Positions 1-11,605 are shown, counted from the stretch's first letter. The stretch: 64,000 nucleotides of DNA from Pyrus communis (GCF_963583255.1 NC_084803.1:15821428-15885427); one strand, 5' to 3'. The notes: generated by a model from the letters alone, not told the origin. Numbers and translations: made by a program.

Positions 1-2302
1 CTCATTTTCCTATTTCTCTTCTTTCTCTTCCCTTCCTCTTTCTTCTCCAACTACTACACAAACACTGACGGCAGCTTCGTCGATGTTCTCCGACAAACCA
101 AGCCACCCAACCACCATCATCGTACTCCCTTCTTCACCATGGACCTAACCCTAGTCTTCGTTTGGCGAAAATCTATCCCCAACGACGATTTGATAAGCTC
201 CGTTGCGGGATAACTTTCCTGCGTTTCACGCGGAGCTAAATCTTGAAACTAGTACCATCTGATAGGTCCCATTTAGTAGATACATATTCACATATTGCAT
301 GAGTGAAATGGTTGAGATCTGATGCAGATTCGAAGTGGAGAAGTTTGCCCAGTTTTAGACGAGAAATTGACTACCGACGAGGGTTTTCTAGCCAAACGGT
401 AAGGAATTAACCCTCAAAGCTACCACCATTGTGTTCATCTCCATTCGAAGACTTCAAATATGTCATTGGATCGGACATGGGAGTAACGACAGTGGCACAG
501 TGACGCCATAAAAAAATTATAGCCAAAACAGCAGAATCCGGCGAGGTTGCTGCGGCAACCTAACTCGGATCCGGGTCAACCCCACCCGACAACTTGGTTC
601 AAACGAGGTACGAACCTGATCCAAACATAATCCAACCCGACAACCCAGTTTGACCCTTCTGACCAGACATTCCGACACGTTTCCAAATTCAGGACGAAAA
701 TTTTCAATTATATTTCATATATTCTGCCACTTGTTTTAAAAGAATATTCCGTCTAACACGTAATATCCCTCTTTCGATGATGGACTATTCTGCTTCCAAC
801 AACCACCTCGGCTCTCGGCGCGTGGAGGCACGTGCTGGCCTTTCGCTGATGTGCGGCGGCATGCGGAGAACTCGAGATTCCTCTTTTGGTTTCTTAGCGT
901 GTTGGATCCAAATTCGTCTTCTGATTTTCTAAATTTGATTATTTTAGTATAGTTTCATCAATCATGTTTCATACAAATACATGATTTTAATTTTGTCCTT
1001 AGTAATTATTGTAGTGGTTTCATACTTATTTGAAGCTTATCTTGAGGACCCTTAAAGCTCGCAAGGCGGTTTCGACGACATGTTGTGAGTAAGCTTTTCT
1101 TTCTAAACTATTATATTATTTGTTTTCGAAAGTACTTTTATGATATGCTTTCATCTTATGCTTGCTTTTGCTTACATTAATGCAATTGCTTTTTGTTATC
1201 TTGATGGTTGTGGTTTATGCTTTGGGAACCTTTATTGGGAAATGTTGTACTTACCGTGCAGTACTTTCTTCGGAGTTGCCATGCTTATGCAATATTATGA
1301 CTTGAGACATTATCCATGGCATGTTTTCGTATGATTTACTTGCTCATGTATGCTTGATGATGCCTAACGATTCTTTAATAATAGTGTCTTAGTCAAGGAC
1401 CAGTTTTACGTGTATGTTCAAATGCACTGGTGCATTCATGCATTTATTTTGGATACAGATTAGGTGTTAGCATGTATTAGGCAAGTAGGACTTATATGAA
1501 AGCGCATAGCGCCAATTTCACATATATGTAGTACTAGAACATAAACTTTATACACTTAGTCTATTCATTTCACAGGATCTTTACATAAGCTCGTGTGTCT
1601 GCATTGTCCGATAAGCATCCCATAATGTTGATTATTGATTGTGTTACTGCTGCTTGGATTTCAGCTTTTTGTTAGTGCTATGAAATATTATATTTAATGT
1701 TATTAATGTTATCGATGACATACTCTGGAATTGCGATTCTACTTGTCTTTTTCCTCTAAATAATTTTATATTTCAAGTAAGAGTATTATTATGTTATTCT
1801 TTTAACACCTCGTTTTGCATACTTACATAGTACAATACTTTGCGAACTCATACTTGTTTTACAGCGAGCGAGGGGTTACCTACACTTTTGAAAAGAAATG
1901 GTTTTAGAAAAACTATTACTTTGCCCATTCACATTTCTATTTTGCGCCCCTCCAGGTCCCAATATCAATTTCTTGGTATGGCGAGAGCTTTTTGATGGTT
2001 CTGCCGACCTTGACACAACATACGAATTTACTTTCCTTTTTTGTATAAATGCCCATCATGTTCGAGATGAGAATATTACAATTTACTATTTATTTATGCT
2101 CTGGCACTCACGTGTGTATTAATAGCTCCAACCCTTCTCTACGCACTCACGATTAATTTTATACTTAGACTTTTAGGTTAGGTTTAATGCTCTCATACTT
2201 TTTTCACATCATCTACATTTTATGGCTTCGTTACTTTTTACGTATCAGCCAGTACGACTTGATTTGAGTGTCCATGTGAACATTTTAGGTCATGGTGTGT
2301 CA
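1..2302 (+). mobile_element. LTR-like repeat, degenerate (copy 1)
   Basis: No host gene is visible here. The right end reads GGTCATGGTGTGTCA at about 2288-2302. Read on the opposite strand, this end and the region 1855-1960 resemble the sequence at 8407-8800: both have a run ending in TTACAG, then GGGGTTA, then CCCCTCCA, in the same order. The two regions are therefore diverged copies of one family in opposite orientation. The terminal TGTCA suggests the 3' end of an LTR or of a non-autonomous LTR element. The left end lies outside the window or is too degraded to place. The short ORFs inside match nothing I recognise and are treated as chance. Confidence 0.45.
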
Positions 2303-2915
2303 CATATGGTTTTAGAAAATTGTAATCACTCATTATTCGATCATAAGTCTAACAGTAAGTGATTATTTTACTTTTGTTATTTGACTTTCTCCTCCATCGT
2401 TGAATTAAGATCAAACGTTAGATTTCTTGAACCATGTGTTCTAGGAGAACGAGATTGATGAAATTTAGATGTTTTTGTTTTCTAATAAAAATTGTTACTG
2501 GCAACATCCTTTTCTTCTTATTATTTTAGAAAATTGATAATGAGGAGGAGAACGAATCAAACATAGAAAATTGGGTGTAGAGTGATGAAGGGAGAGCAAC
2601 TTACTCGGTAATAATATACCTCATTGTAACGTTCTACACTAATGACAAAATATTATATAAATAAAAATTTACACATCATTATATCATTAACCAAAAACAA
2701 TATGATAATATTATGTACTACTGTTATGAAAGATTTCTCAAAAAAGGGCACCAAACTGGAAGGCACGACTGCCTTAAGAGTTATATAGGGAAGTATGACA
2801 TCGACCGGGGTTTGGGAAACAAAGTTTGATGGTTTGATTGTAGAACAGCTAGCTAGCTAGGGCTATCTAGTCAAGTCAACACACTCGTCTGTCGATGCAT
2901 AGATTACGAACATCG
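2303..2915. other. AT-rich spacer, no gene seen
   Basis: Low-complexity AT-rich DNA between the LTR-like repeat and the Mutator-like element. No ORF with recognisable similarity, no RNA gene and no clear repeat border were found. Confidence 0.6.
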
Positions 2916-2924
2916 TTTTCTTTT

Positions 2925-4071
2925 TGAGTAAATTATACGTTACCACCTTAGATTTGGAGTTGATTTCTATTTCTTACAACATCTTTAAAATATTTCAATT
3001 TCATACCTTAAGTACTATTTTATTTCAATATAATACATCCGTTACATTTTCATCTATTAATTCGTTAAGAACTAACGTGGCTGTCACATTTATACTACGT
3101 GGTAAAAAATAATAATTAAAAAAAAAAAAAAAACAAAAAACAAACCAACCTAGAACCCATCTTCCCCCCGCAACACCCCCCACCTTCTCCCTCTCCTCCC
3201 TCTTCACCTCCCCGACCTTCATCCCTTCCCTTCACCACCAAAACCTCAACTTCTCCCTCTCCATCACTTTCCTCAACCGCAAGCCTCTCCTCGACTACCT
3301 TACTAGAAAGATGTCCTCCTCCGACTCCATCGAGTTCCTCCTCCCTCCCCAGAACGGCGCCATACACCACCCCCAAATCCCAGCCACCCTCAATTCCGCG
3401 CACGAAAAACCCCCACTCTCACAGCTCCACTCTCCACCACCGCTCACTGAAACAAACAGAAACCACAAAGTAGTCGATGATGAACCCCGAAAACCTCGAT
3501 GCGACCAACCACGCCCCTTCCCGGCCCAACCGATTCATGCCCCGATCCTCCAAGGCCAAGCCTAAACCCAAATCTGAACCCGTGCAAGTATGTTTTGGAT
3601 GTTGTGACATTGTTGCCTACATTGCTATATAATGTAAAGTGGGTTGGGGATTTGTGTTTGTGTTTATTTTCAAACTTTGCAAGGAGATGAAGGTTGGGGA
3701 AGGAGACAGGTGGGTTTTGGGGTGGGGGGTTGTGGGGGAGGTGGGGGTGAGGGTGGGATGGGGTGTTTGGGTTGCAGGGAAGGGGAAGGGAATTGAGGAA
3801 GAAGATAGGTTATTTTATTTTATTTTTTTAAAATATATAAATAAATAGGGTTAATTATTATAATATTGTAAATGAATAAAAAATTATTTTATTGCCACAT
3901 GGCACAAATTTAGCAGCCACGTAAGCTCTTAACAAATCAATAGATGAAAAATATAACGAATGTATTATATTGAAATAAAGTAGTACTTGAAGTATGAAAT
4001 TGAAATGTTTTAAAGATATTATAAGAAATTAAAATCGATCATAAATTTGACATGGTAAAGTGTAATTTACA
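2925..4071. mobile_element. Mutator-like TIR element with long TIRs
   Basis: The first ~180 bases (2925-3110) reappear as an inverted copy at about 3885-4071, sharing the same order of short motifs (TTTCAATTTCATAC, TTATTTCAATATAATACAT, ACGTGGCTG). The element is flanked by the 9-bp direct repeat TTTTCTTTT at 2916-2924 and 4072-4080. Long TIRs plus a 9-bp target duplication are typical of Mutator-like elements. The ~770-bp interior has a C-rich half (3140-3580) and a G-rich half (3650-3800). It encodes no transposase, so the element is non-autonomous. The interior could be captured host sequence (Pack-MULE style), but I do not recognise its source. The TSD is pyrimidine-rich, so a chance match cannot be ruled out. 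Confidence 0.72.
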
Positions 4072-4311
4072 TTTTCTTTTCTAGTCAAGTTGTCAACTTG
4101 ACAAGTTGTGAGTTTGTCAGTTGTTCCAAATAAACCACTCCTCTAATATTTGCAATCATAAATGTGTGTGTGTCTCTCTCTCTCAACAAGTTGAGTGTAG
4201 AGTTGGCTAGGTATGTCCACCTAAGCATAGTTCCTAATCTTCCCTACTAATTAAACAATATCAATAGACTAGTTTCTTGTTAAGCCTTTGTGTAGATCAA
4301 TAGAAAAAGAT

Positions 4312-4486
4312 CACCGCGGGATCCTTTTCTTGGGGATCTTAAGGATCTCGTAATCATGTCCGTTTATAATATATCGTGCAGTTAGAAATTATTTAAAATT
4401 CAAATATAAATAGTACCTAACGAAAACTGATCACACGATATATGATGAACGAACACAATTACGGGATCCCTAAGAAAATGATCCGA
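4312..4486. mobile_element. Hairpin MITE, copy 1
   Basis: Imperfect palindrome: the left arm (GGATCCTTTTCTTGGGGATC, then CGTAATCATGTCCGTTTAT) is repeated inverted at the right end (CGAACACAATTACGGGATCC, then AAGAAAATGATCC). The centre is AT-rich (ATTTAAAATTCAAATATAAAT). Related copies lie at 7800-7940 and, split by the Tat retrotransposon, at 52061-52145 plus 63002-63117. The element has no coding capacity. The superfamily is not clear because no target duplication could be read. Confidence 0.65.
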
Positions 4487-4760
4487 CGATCAATCTAAAT
4501 GGTGAGAGACGGTGAATTAATAACTAATAAGTTAGAATTAGAACATACCATATGGTAAATATATCGTGTTATTATCGGGGGAGTCCATGCAAATCTACAC
4601 TTCAAATCAATTTTTGAATGGAAATACCCAAATGCACCCGTTTAAAACTTTAAATAAAAATTAAGCTTTAGTTTTTTCAAAAACCTTTACTGTACAAGAA
4701 GACAACAAGAAATCACAACGAAAGCCTTACCACAAAATAAATAGATTCTCGACAAGGATG

Positions 4761-5353
4761 TGTTGGAAATTATATATTGTAATATATAATTTTAATAATT
4801 GAATGAAAAATATTGTTAACCAATTTCTTGGAAAGGTTATGTTGTTTAGGTGTATTCCTTGATAAGTGATGTATCCTTATAGATGAAAAATTACATCTTT
4901 TTAATAAGTAGAAATTGGATTCTATATAAACTCATGAAACCATTGGTATTAAATAGAGAAAATTAGAGTTAATTTTTACTCTTGAGAAATAGGGTTTCCC
5001 CACTTTGCTTCTCACATGCTTTGTGTGTCAAATTCTGAATCGTATCTTGAGAGTACGGAATATATAAAGTTCGTCAGAGTCCGAAGATTGAAGTGCTTTG
5101 ACTTCGGATTATAGATTGTTGAATCCTGGGAGATGGACGCCTACCGAACTACAAGCACAAGAGTAGAAACGAAATTCTATCTTTAGGACATTGCATTTAT
5201 GCAACCCTCAATCTCCAAGTTTGTCAGTTATTCTAACTTTCTCTCTAGTTGTTTATATTAATCCCATATATAATTGATGTTGTGAATTTCTTTATGATTA
5301 TTATCATTGAAATTATATTGTTATTTTTCATATTTTCTAATATTGCTCCAACA
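4761..5353 (+). mobile_element. Solo LTR, Copia-type
   Basis: A 593-bp segment starts TGTTGGAA and ends TCCAACA, the typical TG...CA inverted ends of plant Copia LTRs. It is bracketed by the 5-bp direct repeat GGATG (4756-4760 and 5354-5358). A TATA-like TATATAAAC lies near 4924. No internal region follows and no second LTR is present, so this is best read as a solo LTR left by LTR-LTR recombination. The orientation is the one giving TG at the left end; because the ends are symmetric, the strand rests on the TATA-like box only. Confidence 0.85.
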
Positions 5354-5358
5354 GGATG

Positions 5359-5829
5359 TCCTGCAAGAGAAATTCACACCATCTGTTATTATATAAATGA
5401 AAAGAAGTTTTTTTTTTTTTCCCAAGTTGTTAATTTTTTAACTATGTAGTTCATCATTTGTATAATGACATATAATGTATTATTTCGTGTCTCGAACACA
5501 CTGAATTATAGTAAGGAAAAAAAATTTCGATGTGTCTAGAACACAAAATAGTACACCACATGTAAGTATCCATTAAATTTTGGTCCAAATGTTAAGCAAA
5601 GATATTAGTGGTAAACAAAAAACAAAGCAAACACAAAACAAAAGAAGAAAACATTGGTTAAAAGGAGATGAGTTGGAGCGCAGCCTGGCAGTGTGACTTT
5701 CGCGGAGACACTCTGAAAAAGAAAAGTATTAAAATCAATAATACATCCAATATTATTGGACAGGTAAGCAGGCACTTGCTTGAGCCCGCCCTACCGCCTT
5801 CCATGCATCATCATTCATCAGTCTCTCCC
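5359..5829. other. Upstream region of the GASA gene
   Basis: About 470 bp of AT-rich DNA between the solo LTR and the TATA box of the GASA gene. No ORF or named element could be supported. It presumably contains the proximal promoter. Confidence 0.5.
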
Positions 5830-5837
5830 TATAAATA
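5830..5837 (+). promoter_or_regulatory. TATA box of the GASA gene
   Basis: TATAAATA lies 75 bp before the ATG at 5912 and is followed by CACACAC and a CT-rich stretch (CCCTTCTTCTTCTTCC), a common plant 5' leader layout. This would place transcription start near 5860-5870. Confidence 0.7.
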
Positions 5838-5911
5838 CACACACTAATGTCTCATAACATACAAGCCAAACTAATATACTCCCTTCTTCTTCTTCCATAA
5901 ATATAATCAAG

Positions 5912-6534
5912 ATGGCTTTGTCATCAAGAATGCTCATAGCTTCCATGCTTGTCTCTTTTCTACTTCTCCAATATCTCACTGAAGCAGCTGATCATCAGTA
6001 TAAGACGGTAATATATCGACGTATATATATTATATGTTTCTTTCAACTTTCAAATAGTGTATTCAAATTTTCTTCAATGATTTAAGAAAACATATGAATT
6101 GAGAAGTATTTATACCCAACTATTTTCAGATGGACGTCAATGGAGCCCCAAGCCCCCAGGCCCCGACATTAGGTACGTCACACTCTTTCATCTTCAATTC
6201 TCTCACTAATCTCACCATTACTGTGATTATGACCATTTAGTCTATTGACATCCAGTCTTTAAGAAAATTTGAGTTCATATCTTACTGATAAAAGTTGTTA
6301 GTTATAATTCCATATGTCCAATTAATTAATTGTGCAAAATATACGTGTACAGATTGTGGAGTGGCATGTGAAGGAAGGTGCAAATTATCATCGAGGCCTC
6401 GTCTCTGCAAAAGGGCATGTGGGAGTTGTTGTGACAAGTGCAATTGTGTTCCTCCAGGCACTTCTGGCAACTATGAGTCATGTCCTTGCTATTTTAACCT
6501 CAAAACCCACAATGACACCCGCAAATGCCCTTAA
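5912..6534 (+). CDS. GASA: GASA/Snakin cysteine-rich secreted peptide
   Basis: Three exons join in frame: 5912-6007, 6130-6172 and 6353-6534, all with GT-AG borders, giving 106 residues. Residues 1-27 form a signal peptide (MALSSRMLIASMLVSFLL..., cleavage likely after TEA). A short variable stretch containing NGAPSPQAP follows. The C-terminal GASA domain (about residues 47-106) holds all 12 conserved cysteines: DCGVAC, CKLSSRPRLC, KRACGSCCDKCNC, VPPGTSGNYESCPC, and the terminal KCP. GASA/Snakin proteins are gibberellin-regulated, apoplastic, disulfide-rich peptides involved in growth control and antimicrobial defence. Exon number, length and cysteine spacing are all usual for the family, so the gene looks intact. 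Which hormone or stress controls it cannot be read from the sequence. AATAAA-like signals lie near 6617-6626. Confidence 0.95.
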
Positions 6535-6897
6535 TACGCTTGTAAGTAGTGCGTAATGAAACTTTTGAAGTGCAAGTAATAATTTCCTTTCTATTATTCA
6601 ATTAAAATTTCACCAAAATAAATAAAACGATAATGTTTTGGCATGGAGATTGTATTAAGATTGCATTGTAACTAATAAAGAACTTTTTTTTAAATTCTTT
6701 TGTTTTATTTGATGAGTATTTAATTTGTTGGATTATGTATTTTTATTTCTTTTTTAAGTAAGTTATCAATAATTTTTTGAATTTCCCTAATTATATAGGA
6801 AATTAACATAAACATGTCGTAAGGGGTGAATTGCCCTAGTAAATAGGATATTCCTCTTCAATCTAACGTATCTTGAGTTTAAATTCTTCCTCTTCTT

Positions 6898-7345
6898 GTA
6901 GCAATAGTCTTTCAACTTTAACTCAATTGGAGAAATGGTCTCTCAATAAAATTCATAACCATTGGTCCCTTAACTTGTCAAAACGTGCAACTATGGTCAT
7001 TTTCGTCAAGTCCGTTAGAACATTTTCACGTGCCACGCACATAAGGCTAAATTAAGGGGAAAATATAAGAAACTAAATGAAAAAATTGTAGAAATAGTCC
7101 CTTAACTTTAACTCTATTAGAGAAATTGTCCTTCAACTTTAACCAAATTAGAGCAATGGTCTGTCAACTTTAATCCAATTGTAACAATGATTCTTTCAAC
7201 ATGACTTGTTCAGATGGAGTTTACAAAAAAAATTATAGTTGTACGTTTTGAGGAATTAAGAAACCAATGGTCATGAATTTTTAGTTGATGGACCATTGCT
7301 TCAATTGGATTAAAGTTGAATGACCATTGCTACAATTTCTTTCAT
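6898..7345. repeat. Degenerate TIR repeat, 'GTAGCAATGG' family
   Basis: The segment opens with TTGTAGCAATAGTC and closes with the inverted form GACCATTGCTACAA. Inside are repeated phrases such as TTTAACTCAATTGGAG and CAACTTTAA in both orientations. The same family, with clean ends, occurs at 44902-45366. Borders here are eroded and no target duplication was found. It is non-coding. Confidence 0.6.
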
Positions 7346-7799
7346 TATTTTAACTTAAAATAGTAATATCACTTATAATAAATAAATAAAACATAAATAT
7401 ATCATGCAGTTTACTAATCCTTCTGCTCGTTATACACCATATGGTCGTAAAATTAATTTCTTGTGTGAGATAAATAATCTACGTATGGAGTTATAAGCTC
7501 TCCCGGAGCACGTGTATAAACATACATATGCATTACATGTTGGTGTATTTCTTTCTTTCCTTTTTCGATTATTTTGCTCCTTTTGTTTTTTTCTTGAAAA
7601 TTATTTGGCACCTAGATCACACGTATGTATTGTTAATTATACTTAGTGATAGTGAGATTTTCTAAAATTAATTTAATCCCGACAGTTTTCAAAGTTCACA
7701 CTCGATTGGTCAAATGAATCTGAGCTGTGCTTACTTCCCCAACCAAATAAAAAAGAAGAGCTGAGCTGTACGTCAGTCTGCCAAAGAACTACTCCTATA
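7346..7799. other. AT-rich spacer, no gene seen
   Basis: About 450 bp between the TIR repeat and the hairpin MITE. Only AT-rich sequence with no supportable ORF, RNA gene or repeat border. Confidence 0.55.
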
Positions 7800-7940
7800 C
7801 GGAAAAGGATCTCACTAGATCTTTTTTCTAATCAGTTTTCGTTAGGTATTATTTATATTTAATTTAAAATTTAAAATTTAAAATGATTTCTGACCGCATG
7901 ATGTACAATGAACGGACATAACTATAAGATCCCCTCATAC
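7800..7940. mobile_element. Hairpin MITE, copy 2
   Basis: Shares with the other copies the ordered motifs GGATCTCACTAGATC, CAGTTTTCGTTAGGTA, ATTATTTATATT, then GAACGGACATAACTATAAGATCCC. It is shorter than the copy at 4312-4486 and its terminal arms are less complete. Confidence 0.55.
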
Positions 7941-8084
7941 AACACAACTTGAACTCGGCCACCAAATATTCTCTTTTTTCCTAGAGATCTTTCGTTGTAC
8001 TTCGCTATTACGTGACGTTATAATCTTAACTACATATTATTAGAACTTTAATTAAAATCTTATAAATTATCTTTTAATCCCCTA

Positions 8085-8290
8085 ATATTAATTTTTTTTT
8101 AATATTAAATTTTTTAAGCCTCACCCACAAATGATAATAACATATCTCTAATATTAAGAAATTAAAAGAAATAAAAAACAAAAAAAACCGTTATCCCCTC
8201 TCTTCCAACTCACACATTCTAAATCACTCTCTTCCTTTTTCCTTCTATTTTAAAAACAAAATAAAAAATATATGCCTAATTTTTTTTTTT
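8085..8290. repeat. Single arm of 'GCCTCACC' TIR family
   Basis: The order AAGCCTCACCCACAAATG, AACATATCTCTAAT, then TTTTAAAAACAAAATAAAAAAT matches the left arm at about 50140-50310 and, inverted, the right arm at about 51545-51715. Only one arm is present here, so this is a truncated or one-ended remnant. Confidence 0.5.
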
Positions 8291-8330
8291 TTTAACGAAA
8301 AGAGAAAACGTTACAATTTTATATAACATA

Positions 8331-8406
8331 CAGGTTCTAAAAGGCATTAGGCGTTAGTCGGGCAGTGATTAGGGCCTAGCACTTTGGCGGCTAGGCTGGG
8401 TCTAAG
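8331..8406. mobile_element. Left end of a hAT MITE (CCTAGGCG family), interrupted
   Basis: Starts CAGGTTCTAAAAGGC, the terminal motif of the intact copies at 14567-15067 and 37620-38367, followed by GTTAGTCGGGC and CCTAGC. It stops at 8406, where the LTR-like repeat begins. The matching right end may be 13108-13200 (CCTAGGCGCC, then TCTAGCGTC), which would mean everything between was inserted later. Confidence 0.5.
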
Positions 8407-9445
8407 TGACACACCCTGACCCGAATGTTCACTTGGACTCCAAATCGTGCTATGCTGGTTGACACCTGGAGAGTGACGAAGCCATAAAGTATAGTGATGT
8501 GGAAAATGTGAATAAATTTAAACCTTAAAGTGCCTAAATATAAGAGTGCGCTTGTGAGTGGGAATGAACCCATTTCACACGTGATGATAAAATATAAGTA
8601 AAATATATTAAGGTAGGATAAGAATTATACCATCAAAGGTAGCCACCTATATTGAGATTTTCCCTCGTCGACACGAAAGCTCAGCACTATGGAGGGGCAA
8701 AAAACAAAGGTGAGTGGGGCTAAAAATAAAGCTTTGTAAAAACCCTTTCGAAAACATAATAACCCCTTGCTGTAAAACAAGTATAGTTTCCAAAATATAC
8801 ATACTCTGTATAGTAAGAAAATACCTACCATAATATGCAATATCTCAAGAATTCAATATAGCATGATATTTCGTAAGTAAACACATGACGTCCATAATCG
8901 CATAATCTCGCATAAGCAAACATATCATATCGAGTGCTCATCGACACATGCTGACACACGAGTTCATGCATACATATTCTGACATGAACAGGACTGGATG
9001 TAACAATGATATACGTTCTAGTACTACAATCATGTGAAGACTGGCGCAATGTGCAGCACATACGAGTCCTAATTGCCTATAGCAATCTAGTACAGGACTG
9101 GCACCTACAATGGATCCAAAGTGAGCGTACGGTGCGATGTGCACATACACTTGAAAGACTGTCCCTAGCCGAGCGAGTACTAACACCAGTGCAGCAATGA
9201 TGAATAGTTAACGTAAATACAATCACGCAACATTATATCGATAATTCACATCGACATAATAGTAATAAATAAAATATTAATCATGGCCGTAATTAAAATC
9301 CCATAAAAGTACGCATACCTGTGCATCCTTTAGGATTTATGATAATTTCGTAATTTTCCGTTATTTTGCTAATTCTTATAAACATTAGTCTAATTTAGGC
9401 ATACGTAGGAAATTCCTTTTCAAATTTATAAATGGAAACTAACAA

Positions 9446-9497
<52 letters not shown>

Positions 9498-10112
9498 ACA
9501 CACACCATATAAAAGAAGGACACACTCACAATTATTTGCGATGTCACATCCGTTCAAGCTAGAAAGCTAGAGTCTCCGATAGTAAGAATATTCCAGAGAA
9601 TATTCTGAGCCCATTTCAAAAATGGGTCGGGCTAGAATTTGGGCCAGGTTTAGGCTGAGGTCCTTTTTTTTCTTTCAGGTTGAGCCGAGTTGACCCGATT
9701 CTTGTCGCCGGTTTTCGCAAAGAAGAAAGCCGGAACTTTAGAAGCTCTGTTCATCCCTAAAACTCAGCTAAACCTAGCAACCCAATAGATGAAATTGATG
9801 TGTAAGAAACAAGGAATCGAAATATACCAATGGGTTCCTTGACCGTGGCCGGAGTTGGCTAGAAGATGGCTCGAAATGGCCGGATCTCCGCCGAAAAACT
9901 GGGGAGTATTTCCTCGAGGTGTTTTCTGCGTCCAAAACATCACCAAAACATGTATACAACTCAAAAATCGAATCAAAACATCAAAGAGGGAGAGATCGAA
10001 GGTATTTCGAGTCTTACCTCACCGAAAAAATTTAAGAACTTGTTGGAGTTCTCCATCTGGATGTACGGGTAGAAGAGAAAAATATGAGGTGGAGTGAGGG
10101 AGGATCAATGAA
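8407..10112 (-). mobile_element. LTR-like repeat (copy 2, minus strand)
   Basis: Begins TGACACACCCTGACCCGAA, the complement of an LTR 3' end, and runs parallel (inverted) to the repeat at 1-2302. It contains a long CA microsatellite (9448-9504). A GC-rich stretch (9600-10080) gives short ORFs on both strands with no recognised domain. It ends abruptly where the Athila-type gag remnant starts. It could be a solo LTR or a large non-autonomous LTR element; no PBS or PPT was recognised. Confidence 0.45.
9448..9504. repeat. (CA)n microsatellite
   Basis: About 57 bases of nearly perfect CA dinucleotides with one interruption (CATACA near 9491). Confidence 0.95.
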
Positions 10113-11453
10113 CACATGGTATTGTTGCCTCATCAAACTTGCTAATTGACTCATTTGGCGCTCAAGGTTTTCAATTGCTTTGTCTGTTTTCTGTTGATGA
10201 GATTGAGTAGAGTTAGCTAAATAAGCAATTAAATCCTCAAGAGACTTACTTGGAGCTTGTTGTTGTTGAGGCTGAAATGGTGTCTGCGATCTTGCTTGAA
10301 AGAAGCCAGGTGGACGGTTATAGTTGTTGGGAACAGATTGTTGTCCGTTGTCTTGATTGTTCCACTTTAAGTATGGATGATCGCGCCACCCCACGTTATA
10401 GTGGTTAGAGTATGGATCATCCTTTTGGCTTTGTTGCCCCTGAAACCCTCATAACGCATTAGCTTGCTCAAGACCACCTTGATCCATCAACGAATGGCGC
10501 ATGTATGTGGCATGTCCCATCATTAAACATACATCACACACCTGTTTTGGAGCCACCATAACATGTTGCACAAGATTAGTCAAGTTAGCTAATTGTAATT
10601 CAATACTAGAATTAGCACTTACCTCGTTAACTTTCTTAAGAGGTAGTTCATCTCTCCTTCCAAATTGTCGTGTGTTGCCAGCAATGTTCTTTAATAATTC
10701 CTTAGCATTTGTGGGTGTCTTGTCTACGAATGCTCCTCCACTTGTTGCATCAAGCATTACACAATCAGTACCACACAATCCTTCATAAAAGTACTGTATT
10801 AGAAGATGCTCTGAAATTAGATGATTAGGACAAGATGCAACCAAATGTGTGAATCGCTCATAGTAATCTCCAAAGGGCTCTCCATGTTGTTGTCGGATTG
10901 CACATATGTCTTTCCTTATGCTTGCAGCTTTTGTGGCTTAAAAATATTGCTCCAAGAATGCTTGCTTCACCTGGTTCCATGTGTTCATTAATCCTAGAGG
11001 TAAATTGTAAAGCCACTCTTTTGCCTTAGCTTCTAATGTAAAATGGGAATGCCCTTAACTTGACTTACTCCTCATCCACATTTGCTAGTCTCATTCCCGA
11101 GCATACCACATGATGAAATGCTTGTTGGCATCCTCTGTTGAGAAGCCATGGAACTTAGGCAAGTAGTGAATCATGCCGGACTTAAGCTCAAATCCTCCTT
11201 GTGCATTTGGATATGTGATGCACAATGGTTGTTGATCCGTATTTGGCATTGCCAACTCCCTCAAAGTACTGTTATCAGCCATGCCTTCTTGTGGTTCTTC
11301 CTCATCTTCCGAACTCAAATGTGGTGGAGAAGATGGTGGTAAAAACACCAATGCACGCTTCTGCTTGATTTTTCTCTGAAGCTTTTGAAGTGTTCGTTCA
11401 AGCTCATGATCGTAGGAAGCTAGATCAATGCTCTTGGACCTTTGAGTATGCAT
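10113..11453 (-). pseudogene. Ty3/Gypsy Athila-type gag remnant
   Basis: On the minus strand three ORFs follow each other in different frames. 11453-11091 encodes a Lys-rich start and a segment with YLPKFHGFSTEDANKHF, the plant gag motif 'KFHG...EDP..HL'. 10844-10449 includes the phrases LIQYFYEGL and GGAFVDKTPTNAKELL, also typical of Athila gag. 10394-10113 has a Gln-rich stretch and NLERQMSQLASLM, a gag coiled coil. Frameshifts and a stop separate them, so no full gag can be made. No protease, RT or LTR is attached. The 3' side is cut at about 10113 by the junction with the LTR-like repeat. Confidence 0.8.
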
Positions 11454-11515
11454 ATACTACGAAGAGTACTTGAAATAAAAAAAAAAAAAAAAAACACTAA
11501 TTAGACAAAAAAAAA

Positions 11516-11605
11516 TCACTCCCTTGGGCGATGTGGGATGCTGACGAGGACGTCGGGCCCCTAAGGGGGGTGGATTGTGACATCCCACATCGCCCAAGGG
11601 AGTGA
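11516..11605. repeat. 25-bp perfect inverted repeat at Cassandra border
   Basis: 11516-11540 is the exact reverse complement of 11581-11605, with 40 bp between. The right arm is the start of the Cassandra LTR (CATCCCACATCGCCC...). The left arm is therefore a short inverted copy of the LTR tip fused to the end of a Cassandra internal region. Confidence 0.9.

Noticed and set aside
3311..3565. 84-codon proline-rich ORF as a gene
   Set aside because: It is inside the Mutator-like element, with strongly biased composition and no recognised similarity; at most captured sequence.
9448..9504. CRISPR-like or satellite array
   Set aside because: It is a simple CA dinucleotide microsatellite with no spacers.
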